A stretch of DNA of 60,252 bases, taken from positions 1 through 60,252 of the forward strand of contig LGRX02034339.1 of assembly GCA_001247695.2 (NCBI GenBank), given 5' to 3'. Positions within the stretch are counted from its first letter, which is position 1; every line of letters begins with the position of its first letter. Position numbers and translations under genes: made by a program. Positions 37,101-48,920 of the stretch are shown piece after piece. Below the pieces are notes generated by a model. It was not told the DNA's origin and searched no databases. It worked only from the letters and a program-made list of their open reading frames with translations. The DNA is from Cymbomonas tetramitiformis. Lineage: Eukaryota; Chlorophyta; Pyramimonadophyceae; Pyramimonadales; Pyramimonadaceae.

Positions 37101-37188
37101 TGAAACAATTGCATTCCACCATTTACCACCTTCTCTCATGACAAATCTCTACCATCTGTGGTACAATTGCAGCGCTGCTGCATTCTAA
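34133..37188 (+). CDS. Double glycosyltransferase: GT61-type domain fused to GT31 core-1 galactosyltransferase-like domain
   Basis: Two exons, 34133-35461 and 35575-37188, flank a 113-bp GT-AG intron and give 980 residues. A short cytoplasmic tail precedes a membrane anchor (WRILVGVCACAMFPRIAFIS), so this is a type II Golgi protein. The first catalytic part matches GT61/DUF563: GNPGHQLMDSMF at about 253, VMVHGGQ at 437-443 and, straight after the intron, MANVIFCRPSTVVIEISCTG. GT61 enzymes include plant xylosyl- and arabinosyltransferases and animal EOGT. A His/Arg-rich linker follows (about 540-665). The second part matches GT31 T-synthase (C1GALT1): RILCWVFTSEQF at 711, the DxD motif FVKADDDTF near 793, NAGGPAYALD, STDDLYLG near 882 and a C-terminal FHHL. 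The exon 2 frame is open throughout, so the fusion is direct. Substrates are unknown; surface glycoprotein O-glycans are a guess. The gene is head-to-head with the giant receptor gene. Confidence 0.88.
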
Positions 37189-38003
37189 GGGAGGTTTGGC
37201 CACGTGCAACAAAAAAATTTGTATGGAGAGCAGCGATGGCCACGATGTGATTGGCACACTGCTCCGTAAAGAATCTGAGCGGTTGCAACTGGTAGTGTCA
37301 CAGCTTTTTCTGCTGTAGCATTTATTCGGGAATAGTTATGCTGCAGCATTCACAGAGAGGAAGGTGTGCGGTCCTCGTCATGTGAGTTACGACGTCAGTC
37401 ATGGAGTTTTGTGACATACTGAGCATCAGCACCTATTATTTTGCCACCTTTAAACCCCCGTTGAGCCTTGGATCGATACCTGCACCAAGCAGAGCTGATG
37501 CGGTTTGTCTATCATGAAAGCATACAGTGCATACAGTACAATCCTCTCCTGAAATGATTAGATCCGTGTCCAAAAAAGGCACGGCACAGGCACAACGAAT
37601 ACTTCAACAACTCTGTGATTCGTTCTTTGCTGCCACTGGCGGAATACAATACTGCAGGCCATGCTGTTGAGATATTTGACGATAGCGTATCGAATACTTG
37701 CAAGGTTCGTTAGCCCTTGAAGACAGGTAGTGGAAGGCGCACATTCCGAATTATCGCAGATGTTGTTAATCAATTTGTTCGCTTGCTTGCGAATTTGTTT
37801 ATGTATTGATCGTTTTGGCCGTGTGTCCCGGCCGCCCGTTCGCTCGGTCGTCGTTTGCGTCAGCTTTTGTGGGATTGATCCACGTATGCATACAAGTTAT
37901 ATACCAGCATCGTTCCTCCGCACGGTCTACAAAGTGTGTCAGCTATGCGTGGCTAAACGTTGACGCCTGCTGATGGGCTACTTAGTAGGCACCTCATGAA
38001 CGC

Positions 38004-38995
38004 ACCGTGTCCGCATTATTGATTTTAGAAATAAATAATAATTAAAACGTCAACAAAGTCGCGAAAAATAAACGAACTAGTAATGTATATTTCCGCTCGT
38101 GATGGTATGTAAACAAATAAAGGTTCAAAATTAAAAGGAATCATTTTGGTGCGTCATCGAAACAAAGAACAAACAACAAAGCCGTAATTAATCCAGATCG
38201 CGGTGACTCCTGTCGCCGACAAACAATAACCAACAACGAGGGAATAAATATTCCACAATTCTCTAAATCTGGGTGTTTGAGTGGAGGTGCCATTTTTAAT
38301 ATATAACTATCATGGGTGACTCCGAAGTTGCCGAATTTTCACATTGTATATTGTGTCAGCAATGCCGTGTAACATGTAAATGTGGGGAAACGACCCTGGG
38401 AGAGATGGCCAAGAAACGTCGAATTGCTCTCGACAAACGTCGACAGTCGTTACTCATAAGCTTCGGGGTGATGGTCGGAGTGTTTGCTTCCGCTGTGAAC
38501 GATGATCCAGCTGTGAAGCGCCTCAAGCCTAGAGTCTAGTGCACTGCAGAGGAGAAGCTGCTATTATTCTTAGAGAAAGCACTACACCGCCTCCGAAAGA
38601 AAGACCGGGTCGCCCTCGGGCACTCGCCTTTACTGATTGGTGCTAAAGTTGTTACCTACTTGAACCGCCGCACTGGCATGGCATGTGCAAGCGTGGGCCC
38701 GGCAGGTGCCATACGTGGACCGTAGTCAATGCCGTAATATTAGATACCAGCAGAGTGCCTTGTGCAACGAAAACGAACTCTATTGTTAGATAAATCATCT
38801 TTGCACTGAATATTGTTGTGAAGTTAAAAAGATAAAGTTAACAAATAATTAATTTTCAAAGCCGGTCCTTGCAATAAACAACAGTAAACAAACAATAAAC
38901 ATTTATTAGCTCCCACCCCAACAAAACCAAGCATTTCCGTCAAGCTTATTGTGCGCCGATTCAATAAGTAAAATCATTAACAATGCGGACACGGT
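38004..38995. mobile_element. ~1-kb DNA transposon with terminal inverted repeats (non-autonomous)
   Basis: The left end reads ACCGTGTCCGCATT. The right end, read on the opposite strand, starts with the same 14 bases, and similarity continues as degenerate TGATTTTA for about 25 bp. The element is flanked by ACGC at 38000-38003 and ACGC at 38996-38999, a candidate 4-bp target-site duplication. The interior is AT-rich at both ends, with repeated AACAATAAACAA-like motifs. It encodes only one short ORF and no transposase, so it would be mobilised in trans. The superfamily cannot be named from this copy; 4-bp duplications are reported for Sola elements, but that is only a hint. Confidence 0.65.
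38312..38539 (+). CDS. Small cysteine-containing ORF inside the TIR element
   Basis: A 75-codon ORF begins ATGGGTGAC about 10 bp after an AT-rich TTTTAATATATAAC stretch and ends TAG. It contains HCILCQQCRVTCKCGE (C-x2-C-x2-C-x3-C-x-C), which could bind metal, then a basic segment (KKRRIALDKRRQ) and a hydrophobic stretch. It lies wholly between the transposon ends, so it is either a remnant of the transposon's own protein or chance. No family is recognised. Confidence 0.3.
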   Translation: MGDSEVAEFSHCILCQQCRVTCKCGETTLGEMAKKRRIALDKRRQSLLISFGVMVGVFASAVNDDPAVKRLKPRV

Positions 38996-39966
38996 ACGCA
39001 CTGCCGGACTTCGGCATGGCTTAATGTATGTTGGTTGATTTGGGTCCAATTGAAATTATTCCGCGACAGCATCGTCGAACGGGTTATTTGTGTATTGCCT
39101 GGATCCGCCCTAAGAATGAATTAGCAGCAGCGTGCGGGTAATTCGTGTATGTATGTCCCGTTAGGTAACCCACCTAGTGGCACAATATATACTCAGTGCA
39201 GAGATAAATGCTTCATGTAGCGTCCAGCAGTAGTGCGGTAGTCAATGTTAAAGCGTATTTAAGACAGCGTGAACAACAATTGTTTTGCATGCATGCGTTG
39301 CTGGTTGCACAAATATACATCATATATGTTGCATGTTCATTCATGCTCAAGCTGTTATCTGTGCGTGAGTATCGTACGCCCGTTGTTAGCATGCAGTGGG
39401 AAATGCTTCTCACAATGACTAGTTAAGCAGTCTTTTCGTAATTCTTTCGAAACTTGTCCAAAATGGCACCAAGTTTGCTCAGGGTCCTTACGAAAATTCA
39501 ATAACAAATGTTGTGACAACATGTACGAGACTTTCAAATGATAATATCTGCGTTCTCGCTTGATTCCCCAAGATGCCTTTAATTTCTCACATTCACAAAA
39601 ATATATAATTTTGCATGCTGTAACACATTTTTCAATTTACACAATATGAAAACTATATTGACCACTAAATCCAATCCAGCCATTCATCAATGGCTAGAGT
39701 TGCACAGCCCCCTCTCTTTACTGTACTTCTGGTTTGGTCAAATCTAGCCAAAGAGGATAACGTGACAGCTTCGTTTCAGAAGTGACTCGTCTGGGGGAAA
39801 CTTTTCCTGAAAGATGTATTAGTATTAGTCCACGCTGAGGCAGTGTGAGAGTGTGTTGCGTACTTTAAGCGCAAGCGAATGTTTGTGCTTTCCACCTCAT
39901 GGGACAGCTCCGTGCACTTGCACAGCTCCGAAACTAAAATTAGGCCGGAGCACCCAACCAAAGCGT

Positions 39967-42900
39967 TCAACGAAGATGTTTGGTGACTGCTCTGTTGGTC
40001 ACATATGCCTTCACCCGAGGAATGTCGCCAACAAGACGGATATCCTTCTTTCCTGGGTAGGTGAAGCAGTCCGAGTCCAAGTGGATAGCTGTCTCCTTCA
40101 ATTTGATGTCGCTCAATAGTTCATCCCTGTTCCCCATTACACATACGAAACACCTTGGCAACTGAGAGTTGCATTCTGCTATGATACCAAATACCAAATT
40201 ATCTCCTCAATCAAAACTTTTGCTAACACAAGGTTAAGGTAAGGAGATTTCCGCACTCAAGGCTTCGAATTTTGGCCCGACAGGAATTTGTTTGTAACGG
40301 GGCCTTTCAATTCAGGCCTGTCAGACTCGGGTATAAGCACTGAGGAAGTTGATAGAGCTGGTGGGTGGTGAGATGTACCGAGTTCTAATGTGAGTTTGGA
40401 TAAGTGAGTTCATTTCTTGAAGCTTCTGCTTCAGTTCAGCGACGATATAAGTGATTTTGCTGAGTTCATCCTTGAGGGCGATGTGCACGTCGTCTTCCAC
40501 GGCCTCCCTGTCGGGCCTGTGCACGAAGCAGCGAGGGTGTCAATATCCGAAGAGCTTGTGTACTCAAGTCCTGAATATATACATCGCCTGTTTCTTCTGA
40601 GGCAAGGAGAAACAGGCGAAGCAAGGCCGACGTGAGGGCACACGATCGAAAAGCACCTTTGAGTACGGATGTCAAATCGGGTTTGAGCAGTATTAAGAGG
40701 AACGGTCTTGTGTGCAATAGCATCCTCGAGCTGATTCTTTTGTTCAATGCAATTTGCAATCTCGTTTTCGGTCTCCGCCTGCGTGCCAGGCTCGGCTTCA
40801 GAAAGCACAATTTTAAAACGCTCTCTAAAGTCCAGAACCAAGCCAGTTCCGCGGAACGGGGAACATAAGATAACAGTTTGAGCAGACTTTCCATTTGTCA
40901 ATTCACTTGCCGTAATAATAAGGATCCACTGCACATACGCTCCTTTGTGTACCAAGGTGTTGACTCAGCATGGTGGCTCACGAAATTAACGTGGCTACGG
41001 CAGTAGCCTGTGGATAGGCTCTCACCTTATGTGACATTAAGCCTTCCCAAAGCTCACAGGTCTCGATCAACTTATTCTTCATCGCAGTCTGAACCCTGGC
41101 ATGAACCTGGCAGACAGATATCGCACAGGAAGGTCAAAAGCGTGACGTTCCTCCACGAGAGTGTCCCTGCTTAAGTATATATTACTAGGCTTGGATCGAC
41201 AATTTGGATATCCTCCCAGGACTTCCCACTTATTGTCACCGTAAACGGAAACAAATTTCGCAGTAGGGTGCTGATTGCACGTACACTGCGAGCAAGTCCT
41301 TGGAAACCCAAAACTCCAAGCGGCGCGCTGGCAGAGTTTTAAATCTTTCCCATGCTGATAGACAGCCTGCCCATTTAAAAGCAGGCGAAGTGAGAAACAT
41401 TTTGCCCGAGCAAGGCAGTACCTCTTCAGTCTCGTTATGGCTCTTCCTGCACAGCTCTTCGCAGTTGGCGCAGAGCTTCAGGGCATCACTGCCGAACACA
41501 TCGCTCCGACGCGTCAATCTCTGACATCGGTTTTGACACGGATTTCGCGAGCCTCCAAAGAAAGAAACTAAGGGCGGCAGTGTCTGCTTCTTTAACGCCT
41601 CGTATTGCAAGGATACCCCGGTATTCCAGTCCCGGTGGGCGTTTCCACGGTAAACAGGATGTGGGTAGGTAAGGCCTTAACAACACCTTTGGGTTTGCTC
41701 CCCTTTGGAGACGTTCCACTCCGACTTCGCGCACCAGGAGGTGGGCTGCTCGGTCACTGACTGCGGGCACGTGGCTAAAGCTTCAGTGGAAGGCAACGAG
41801 AATACTGAGGTGCTCTTCGCCAACCAAAAGGTGGCCAGAATGAAGCATACACAACGAAAAGCTGAAATACTAGACCCTAGCAATCTAAAGCGAATAAGTC
41901 TATTCAAGGAGTTTACACTACATACGTGTATGCCTACGTGTGTAAGTAAGAGTGTACGCACGCCCCGTTCGAGGGCCATTCCAAGCCTTCTGCAAAGGTG
42001 ACGTTCACAATTGCAAAACGTAAGAGAGGCGCGCCTCTCGCCGACACAAGTACACTCAGGTGGGTAAGGAGGACAGGTCTTCTATATATATCTCTCTCAT
42101 ATATTGGGGTACTAAATAAAAGAGGTGCAACTGACTTACTAGGTCGTTCATTTGAGCATCGGGGGACGCTCTGCTAACGAAGCTGCCCAAGTGCTCGACA
42201 TCTTTTGCGTGGTACTGCGAAGGCCCGATGCACTTCTTCTCCAGGTCCTCGGCCGCCTTTTTGTCCTTAAGGTCCGCGGTCATAACCGCCTGCTGGTTGT
42301 CCATTTTCTTAATCATTGCGTTGGTGTCTTCCAGGCACTTGTTCTGAACTTCGATGGCGTGCGCGATCACGGTCGTCTGCAACATGACAAGCCGCAACGC
42401 AACAAACTCGACGGGGGTTTCGCATTTCACCAGTACCTCAACCTTACACGCACAAGCTGATAAATGTCCCTTTGCGCCGCGAGACATATTACACTCCGAA
42501 CTAGCTGCAAACCAAAGCTGCAGCGTGCAAGGTATCGCAACAACTGGACGAAGGCCAAACCTCGGAGTCGAACTGCTCTTGCGCAGGGTCGTACACGTTC
42601 TCGCTCGCAGGCCTCCCCAGACGTATTGCAATTCGGTCCTGAGGGAAAACAAAGAGATGAAAGGAGAGAAGTAATTAACTCCCAGATCCAAAAATATTTG
42701 TAGAGAGTGCAAGAGAATATTGTTGAGAGAGAGAATACTGGTATCTAAACATTGCAGGAAGACAGGGAGGTATTTCAAATAGTTTCAGCGTACCTTGTTG
42801 ATTTGCAGCAGCTTTGTCTTGTCTGCAATCTCTTTCTCACACATAGCTTTGGTTTGCTTAAGCTTGTCCAACACGGGCAGCCCAGATTTAATAGTGGTGT

Positions 42901-43257
42901 CAAGACATTTAATGTGCTTCTGAAGGTCTGCAAGTTTCGCGTGGAGAGCATTATTCACGGTAGTTTGGGCATCTTTCTGCATCAAACGGGTGTCGTTGTC
43001 CACCTGCGATGTACCAACGGAAATGCCAGCGTAAGTAATTCAGGTCCATTGCTGCACATAATTCTTAGGTATCCGTCTGCAAGATATGTACTATTCGGAC
43101 ACACCAAAGCAACACAACCGAAGGCAAAACGGACTGAACAACACACCTGGGTACAGTGCATGCGATGTCCACTGCTATCCATTCTCAGATTCATACTGGA
43201 ATTCATGCCTGACTCGCTAGTCGCCCGCCAGTCGGCTGGAATTCCCATTTGCGCCAT
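39967..43257 (-). CDS. Tektin (ciliary doublet-microtubule filament protein), 10 exons
   Basis: Ten GT-AG exons join in phase: 43257-43147, 43003-42794, 42638-42561, 42376-42140, 41760-41687, 41518-41422, 41106-41026, 40778-40657, 40516-40379 and 40126-39967. They give 435 residues, the normal tektin length. Tektins form coiled-coil filaments inside axonemal doublet microtubules. The product is almost all helical and shows the two-half tektin layout. The tektin nonapeptide (RPNVELCRD in animals) appears as RPDREAVED at about 337-345, right after VPLNTAQTRFDIRTQ, and its first-half counterpart is RPASENVYD. Other family features are the early Trp (DWRATSESGMNSS), DLKDKKAAEDLEKKC in place of the usual D-x-x-x-K-x-x-A-x-x-I-D-x-x-C, and the final DELLSDIKLKETAIHLDSDC. 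The start is the first ATG of the open exon. This gene shows that the host builds flagella. Confidence 0.9.
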
Positions 43258-43858
43258 CTTGCTGTTGTCTTACCCTGCGCAAACGTACGGTTTAACGCTC
43301 GAGCAACAACCAACCAACGATAAAAAGACTAGAGGACCGAGGTACACAGAAAATAAGTGTGACTCGTGAAACAGGGTATATACAACGCCCCCTCTGATCA
43401 GTTGGGCTGGATAGCGGTGAGAGCTCAACAAGGAAATATTTTCTATGGACAATGATGATGGACGTGACTTGATCAAAACTTGTGAATATCGCATCCGAAC
43501 GTGGCACCGCCACCACTCTGCGACAAGGGTACTCATTTCATTCCGCTACGGCGCGCTTCAGATATCCATCTAACTGGAACATCTCAACGCGTTGTACACG
43601 ATGAACCATACCTTGTAGTCTGCGCTGACAGTATGAAACTATCTCCAACAATTCTCCGAATCGATTGGAACAAGATACGTGTGCAATAGTTCGTCTACTG
43701 TGCTAAGGGTTCCAAAAACAAATTAAAGCAGAGTGTTTAAACCGCCTCTATATCAAGGTTGTTCTAAAATTGTTTTCGGTTAGATCAGATAGCGAATTAC
43801 GAATGGATCTTTCCCTGTTTAGCGTTCGCATCGATGTCATGTCACTGTCACTGTGATA

Positions 43859-44048
43859 TGTCATGTCATGTCATGTCATGTCATGTCATGTCATGTCATG
43901 TCATGTCATGTCATGTCATGGCATGGCATGGCATGGCATGGCATGGCATGGCATTTGGCATGGCAATGGCATGGCATGTCATGTCATGTCATGTCATGTC
44001 ATGTCATGTCATGTCATGTCATCAGTCATAGTCATGTCATGACATGAC
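43859..44048. repeat. (TCATG)n / (GCATG)n compound microsatellite
   Basis: About twelve TCATG pentamers (43859-43920) change abruptly to about nine GCATG pentamers with small interruptions (43921-43976), return to TCATG (43977-44022) and end in an irregular GTCATGTCATGACATGAC. Every unit contains the palindrome CATG, so single strands can fold on themselves. Open frames through it are repeat artefacts. Confidence 0.97.
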
Positions 44049-45049
44049 ACTCCGACTCGTGTCACTGCTGTGACTATCGCTCCTAGAAAATTTAAACCGT
44101 CTGTTATCTGTCGAGTGTGCAGTGTCGACCAAGACCTGCTGCCTATCGCGGAATGCCCGCAGTAGATTACTTCGCACGTGCACGTGCTTCACTCAAATTT
44201 ACTGACACATGCTCAAGCGGAACAGTTTATTCCACACTGATATACACATATATATATTTCCCGCAAACACCTTCTAGACCGAACGGAACGAGCACGCGTA
44301 GAATCGACTGATCAAGCCTTAATAACCATTAGCACCACTAAGCCAAAATGGGTTTTCTCGTCCATGTGCTTGGAAGTGCGTAATTTGCGTGTATTGCATG
44401 TTGTTTGTAAAAGATTTTCTGACCCACTGAACATGCCTTGCGCGCTGATCCAATACGCACGTGTGGTTTACAGAGTATCTTGCGCAGCAACAGAGACCGC
44501 AGGGTTATTGCTCAGCTATTCTGTTATTATCGCAGGTGGTTGCCCTTTTCACTAAGTAGCGTCCACTTCCATATTTTGTCGGAAATGTCGTTTCTTCCTC
44601 ACTTCAATTCTTGTGTAATGGCGTTGTGCAAACACTTTATGATTTTCTCTGCTGTCTGCAGGCACTGCCGTTCTTCTCGTGTGCAGCCCCCCTTCGCGCC
44701 CTGGGAATGCGCTACGAGGTACGACGCAGTGATTTCTGCTTCCAAGTTCCCGGGTGAATCATTTTATTCACTCCATGCGTCCCCGCGGTCACGGTTTCTT
44801 CTTATCTGGTGCTGCGTTCGACTTCCTTCTTAGCTTCGTAGTCAAGCCTGCTACCGCTGAACCTGTTGGGTGGAACCATCTCTAGATACCCAACTGAGTT
44901 TAATCATGTCAAGGCATCGTCGTACTGCGTGCATCTAATTTGACGGTCACTCGCACTGCGCCCTTGTTCTTCTCCACTCTCACTCGCATTACACACGTAT
45001 TCTTAACTGTCCCTTTTTTATAGACACACGTACGGCGCACCCGGTCTTA

Positions 45050-45290
45050 TAGACGCACACATTTGCGTTCTGCACTCCTTCTGTATGGCCATTTACACCT
45101 CTTGCGTCTTCTTTTTGGACACTCGTACTGAGCACATTTCTTCTTCGCGATCACTATCACTGCGCACACTTCTTTATGGTCGCTCGCACTGCGCACTCCT
45201 TCTTTATCGCCACTCGCACGGGATACTTCTTCTTTGAGGTCGCTCGCACTGCGCACTTCTTCTTCAGAAAAAACTCACGCCCCACAGCAC
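45050..45290. repeat. ~30-bp degenerate minisatellite
   Basis: Seven or eight degenerate units follow the pattern GTCGCTCGCACTGCGCACT followed by TCTTCTTTA. The - strand frame reads a repeated, basic and acidic low-complexity peptide (R-S-A-S-D-x-K-E), but it has no start context or splice support. I treat it as non-coding repeat. Confidence 0.8.
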
Positions 45291-48002
45291 TGCGGATTTT
45301 CCAACAGTGATTTGCACGCTCGTCGCTCACTAAAACCCTTCCTCTGGTTCGTCGCAGAGCTATCTGTTGTACGCCGCCTCCATCATTTCCACGCTATGCC
45401 ACGCTAGCCAGGAGCTGCTGGTATCTCGTCCTCACCACGACAGATCTCGAGTTGATTTTTGTACGGGGCTCTAGGATCTGCCTGCGCAAGACGTCCAATT
45501 ATCCAAAGCTGCGCCATCTCAGTGTTCATATTCCGCATGCCTTCGTGCGCGCGATCTGCTGGGTCCTGCCCGGTTCCTTAACACTAAGTTTCCTACGTTC
45601 GTATGCGATGCTTCCAAGTCAGGATTATATGTTGGTCGTGACTCGCTCATGCTGGCCGTGACTCTCCCTGTTTAAACTGTAGAACTAGGCCAGCCATTCT
45701 TGAAACTTCCTTGCAGAATCCCTTGTCGCGGGTCATGGAGAGTGCCAAGTCAATGTGCTCTGAATTTGGTAGCTTAAAAGTGTCTCGCTTGTGCCTTGTC
45801 GCCGTTTGCCGCAGAGTGTCCGCAGAGTCCCCACTGTGTGAGCTGCACTCAGTGAATTATTTTGGCACCCGTGTCGATGAAAGAGGATTTCAGGACCCTT
45901 TCTCTCTGCCGTCGCAACAGATGCCTTCTGGTAGAATAATGCAGTGATTAGCCGGTCTTGTTTCGTGCGATGTTGGTGGGGAGGCGGGAGAGCAGTTCGG
46001 TGCGCAGTTCTATGCGACGAATGTTCGTGGCATCCTGCTCATCGACAATCTGATGAACTACTCACTGGTCAGTGCGACTCTCTCCCCATCCTTTTGATCT
46101 CTGCTGTGTGGCCGCTGTGGGAAGACCTCGTTCTGTGCAAGGAATCCAGGGTACCACTGACTCGGGTGTAAGCTGCTGCTTGACTGTGTACAGAACACCT
46201 TTCTAGGAGACTTTGCTGCTGTTGATCGAAGGGTGCTGGGCGAGCTTCTCATGTTTCCACCGTGCTCCAGTATACGATACAGGGCCTCAACTTGATGTTT
46301 GTCTGACTCCTTTGTTTTGAGCCCTGAAGATTTGAGCTTTACGATCCTCAAGCATGAGCTGACCGGTTTAGTTTGCCTCCCACCTTCCTCCCCAAAACCC
46401 ATGCCCCCTCCAGCTCGCCGCTGCAACGGTGCAACTTTCCGGGCTCTCCAAAGCCAAGCAGGTGCGGCACTGCTGACCTTCACTGCTCTCCAGGCTTTTG
46501 TTGTTCCTGCGGCCGCCACCCTATCCAGGGCCGCAGTAGGAGATGGAGACTCCTGTGCTGTCGGAGGTTTTGCCAGGGCCGAAATCTGGCCATCCAGCAG
46601 TAAGGCTCAAGTTGTCCTAAGGCTCCGGTGCCGTGATTGGAGGGCCACCAGACTCAAGCTCGTGCCCTACTGTTCGTACTTGACCTTGGACTACTTTTGC
46701 ATGGACTGAACAAATTCATGGTTGGCCCGCACTCACTCAGGCCCTGCCTGCCATCCTTCCCCTTTGCTCTACCACCCAAGCCGCCACCCGTCTTGTAGCG
46801 GCCCTTGACTGGAGGCCGCAAGTACTTTTGCCGATAAAGTGCCCTTGTAGAACACATCCTTTCCTTTCCTGCCAGGAACTTGTACACACCACCTAGCCTG
46901 ATCACGATGAGGACTTGTTGACGGGTAACGAGCAGAACCACACAGTTCTGATGGCGATGCCCATTGCACTCGTACTGTTCTGCTGGCGCTCGGGCTCCTA
47001 CAAAGGGGTATCGGCAGGTACGCTGCTTCACAGGATGCGCGGGTTGACACTGAGTGGGAGAGGTGGAGACGGGCACACCTTCAGAGCATGCTTGTCGTAC
47101 GTAGTTTTAATAGTTGCCAGGCTAGGTCGGCATTTGGTGATAGGGTACATCTTGCTCTCATTCCCCACATGTGTTGTTAAGCTTGGGCCTCACGTCAACT
47201 CTGGATACGGCATGCATCGACGTTCCGTATTGAAATGAATATAGCACACAAGAGGATGCAGGCGCCTGAAGGTCTGGGTTCTGCCTTCAGAGTTGCTGGT
47301 GTCTTGCACCGGCCTCGTGCCTCCCGCCACTATCATGTATATTCTTGCGGAGAGTGCCGGCCTCTCCCAGGGTGCGCTTCCCGCCTGCCATCGATCATCT
47401 TCTGGCCACCACGCCTGTCAACTACCAGCCCCATTGCCTGTCCCGTGATGCCCCCCACTTCTTTAACCCGCAGAACGCCACAACAGTCACCTGGCCGCTA
47501 CGTCTGTAATTCCGCCGATTGCCACATCTATCACCCTACTGACTGACATTGCCATATCTTCTGACCCAGTGGCTGCCACCTGCTGCTCGCAATGCGTATC
47601 ATCTGGCGGCACAACATAGCACTTTCCATGTTAGAGTCCAGTTGCAACTTTGGAGGAGGCGTGTGGCTCCTCGCCATGTGCAGTCTTCAGACCCCGTCGA
47701 GCTTCGGTGCTCGACTTCACAAGTAACTGTAAATTCGAGAAGGTATGTACTGTTCAGAGAAGTTGGCGAAGCTCATTTTCGGCCTTGCAGTAACAGGGAC
47801 GAGGACAGCATTCCAATTCACGGAAGTAAATGGTCGAGCTGCTTATGGCATGTTTGATAGGGCCTGGTGCTAGGTATCGGCTGACAGTGGAATAAAAAGC
47901 ATGGTATTTCGCTAAAGTCTTTGATCATTTCGAAGGATCTGCAAGGGCTCTCTCAGCCTCAATAAAAGTGGCCCATAAAACCAAGTTGTTATCTCGGCTC
48001 AT

Positions 48003-48542
48003 TTGGAAATCATTAAGTCAACAACACATGGAAGTTGCCAGAGTGGCTTCTTCTTTTCTCGAGGATTAATATGTGCGTTTTGGCACATCAAACCTTCGAA
48101 AATATTCCGTTTACCTTGGAGAGAGAGAGAGAGCTGCCTCAGTTACACGTGGCCATCACACATTCATTGTTTCACAGAACACAAATGCGGTGTGCATGGT
48201 GAAGTGGAAGGACTGACCCTTCTTCAGCGCTTCCTGGCGAGTTTGACACGGTGTGGCGAAAGTGATGAATACCTTGTGGAGGACGGGAGATGGAAAGTGA
48301 TTTCTTTGGCACGTGTATCAGGGAGCGGGCGCATCCCTATTAATCAGCCTGCAGCACCTTACTACTGGGTCTTCCATGGATTGTGGCACTGCTTATATTG
48401 CTACTCAGTGTACGCCGCAATGTGCGCCCGTCATGGTACAACCTTGAAGAGGTGCTTCAGCATGGCCCCCACTTTACGAGCGAGTAGGCCCTCTTTTTTC
48501 TTTTTTGTCATATGCGAATCTCATTCAGAGCGCTGGGATTGA
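48003..48542 (+). CDS. Unrecognised 179-codon ORF
   Basis: This is the longest ATG-initiated open frame in the 8-kb gene-poor region. The central part (HGEVEGLTLLQRFLASL, then DEYLVEDGRWKVISLARV and YYWVFHGLWHCLYCY) has an amphipathic then aromatic character. Both ends look like non-coding sequence: a GA-rich stretch near the start and a run of F codons near the end. No family is recognised. It may be chance or a transposon relic. Confidence 0.2.
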   Translation: MEIIKSTTHGSCQSGFFFSRGLICAFWHIKPSKIFRLPWRERESCLSYTWPSHIHCFTEHKCGVHGEVEGLTLLQRFLASLTRCGESDEYLVEDGRWKVISLARVSGSGRIPINQPAAPYYWVFHGLWHCLYCYSVYAAMCARHGTTLKRCFSMAPTLRASRPSFFFFVICESHSERWD

Positions 48543-48920
48543 GGATCTCATCAACGAAAAAACAGAATCTGCTTTCCTTTCCGGTTGCAGGGTTTTAGCC
48601 TCCCTCGCCTGTTGTCATCGATGGTGATCTGCGAGTATGCACGATCTGTTTTGCACCAGCTGAACACCGTTGCATTATCAAAACCCCCATCGGTTTCACT
48701 TGCAAGCAATACGTGATGTCGGTGTGAAGCCCGGGTCTTAATTCGGCAGTAAAGAGTGGGTTCCTTGTTAGTATTTCGTGCCCAGGGGCCTTACACCCTA
48801 CATCTTGTGGGGAGGAAACTTTTTCTCTTTCGTTTTGCATCCAGGTAATTTCGCATGGTCAGAAGGAAGGTCACAAGTACAGATAAGACACCAGTGGAAA
48901 GGAAATGAAAACAGAATATT

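Larger units (their letters stand above)
37189..39966. other. AT-rich intergenic region between convergent genes
   Basis: This region lies between the 3' ends of the glycosyltransferase fusion (+) and tektin (-). It is markedly more AT-rich than the rest of the window and holds the TIR element at 38004-38995. Outside that element I see no exon: short open frames at 37512-37963 and 39208-39426 have no motif or splice support. Confidence 0.65.

Noticed and set aside
43834..44047. Open frames reading repeated M-S-C-H or M-A-W-H peptides
   Set aside because: They are produced by the 5-bp microsatellite; no start context or domain.
44117..45661. Possible coding frames upstream of the tektin gene
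   Set aside because: Short, cysteine/arginine-rich translations without family features; several cross the 30-bp minisatellite.
46058..47076. Overlapping ORFs on both strands, e.g. 46299-46709 (+) and 46654-47076 (-)
   Set aside because: No motif, no splice-consistent extension, and antisense frames equally open; possibly an old repeat but nothing supports a gene.
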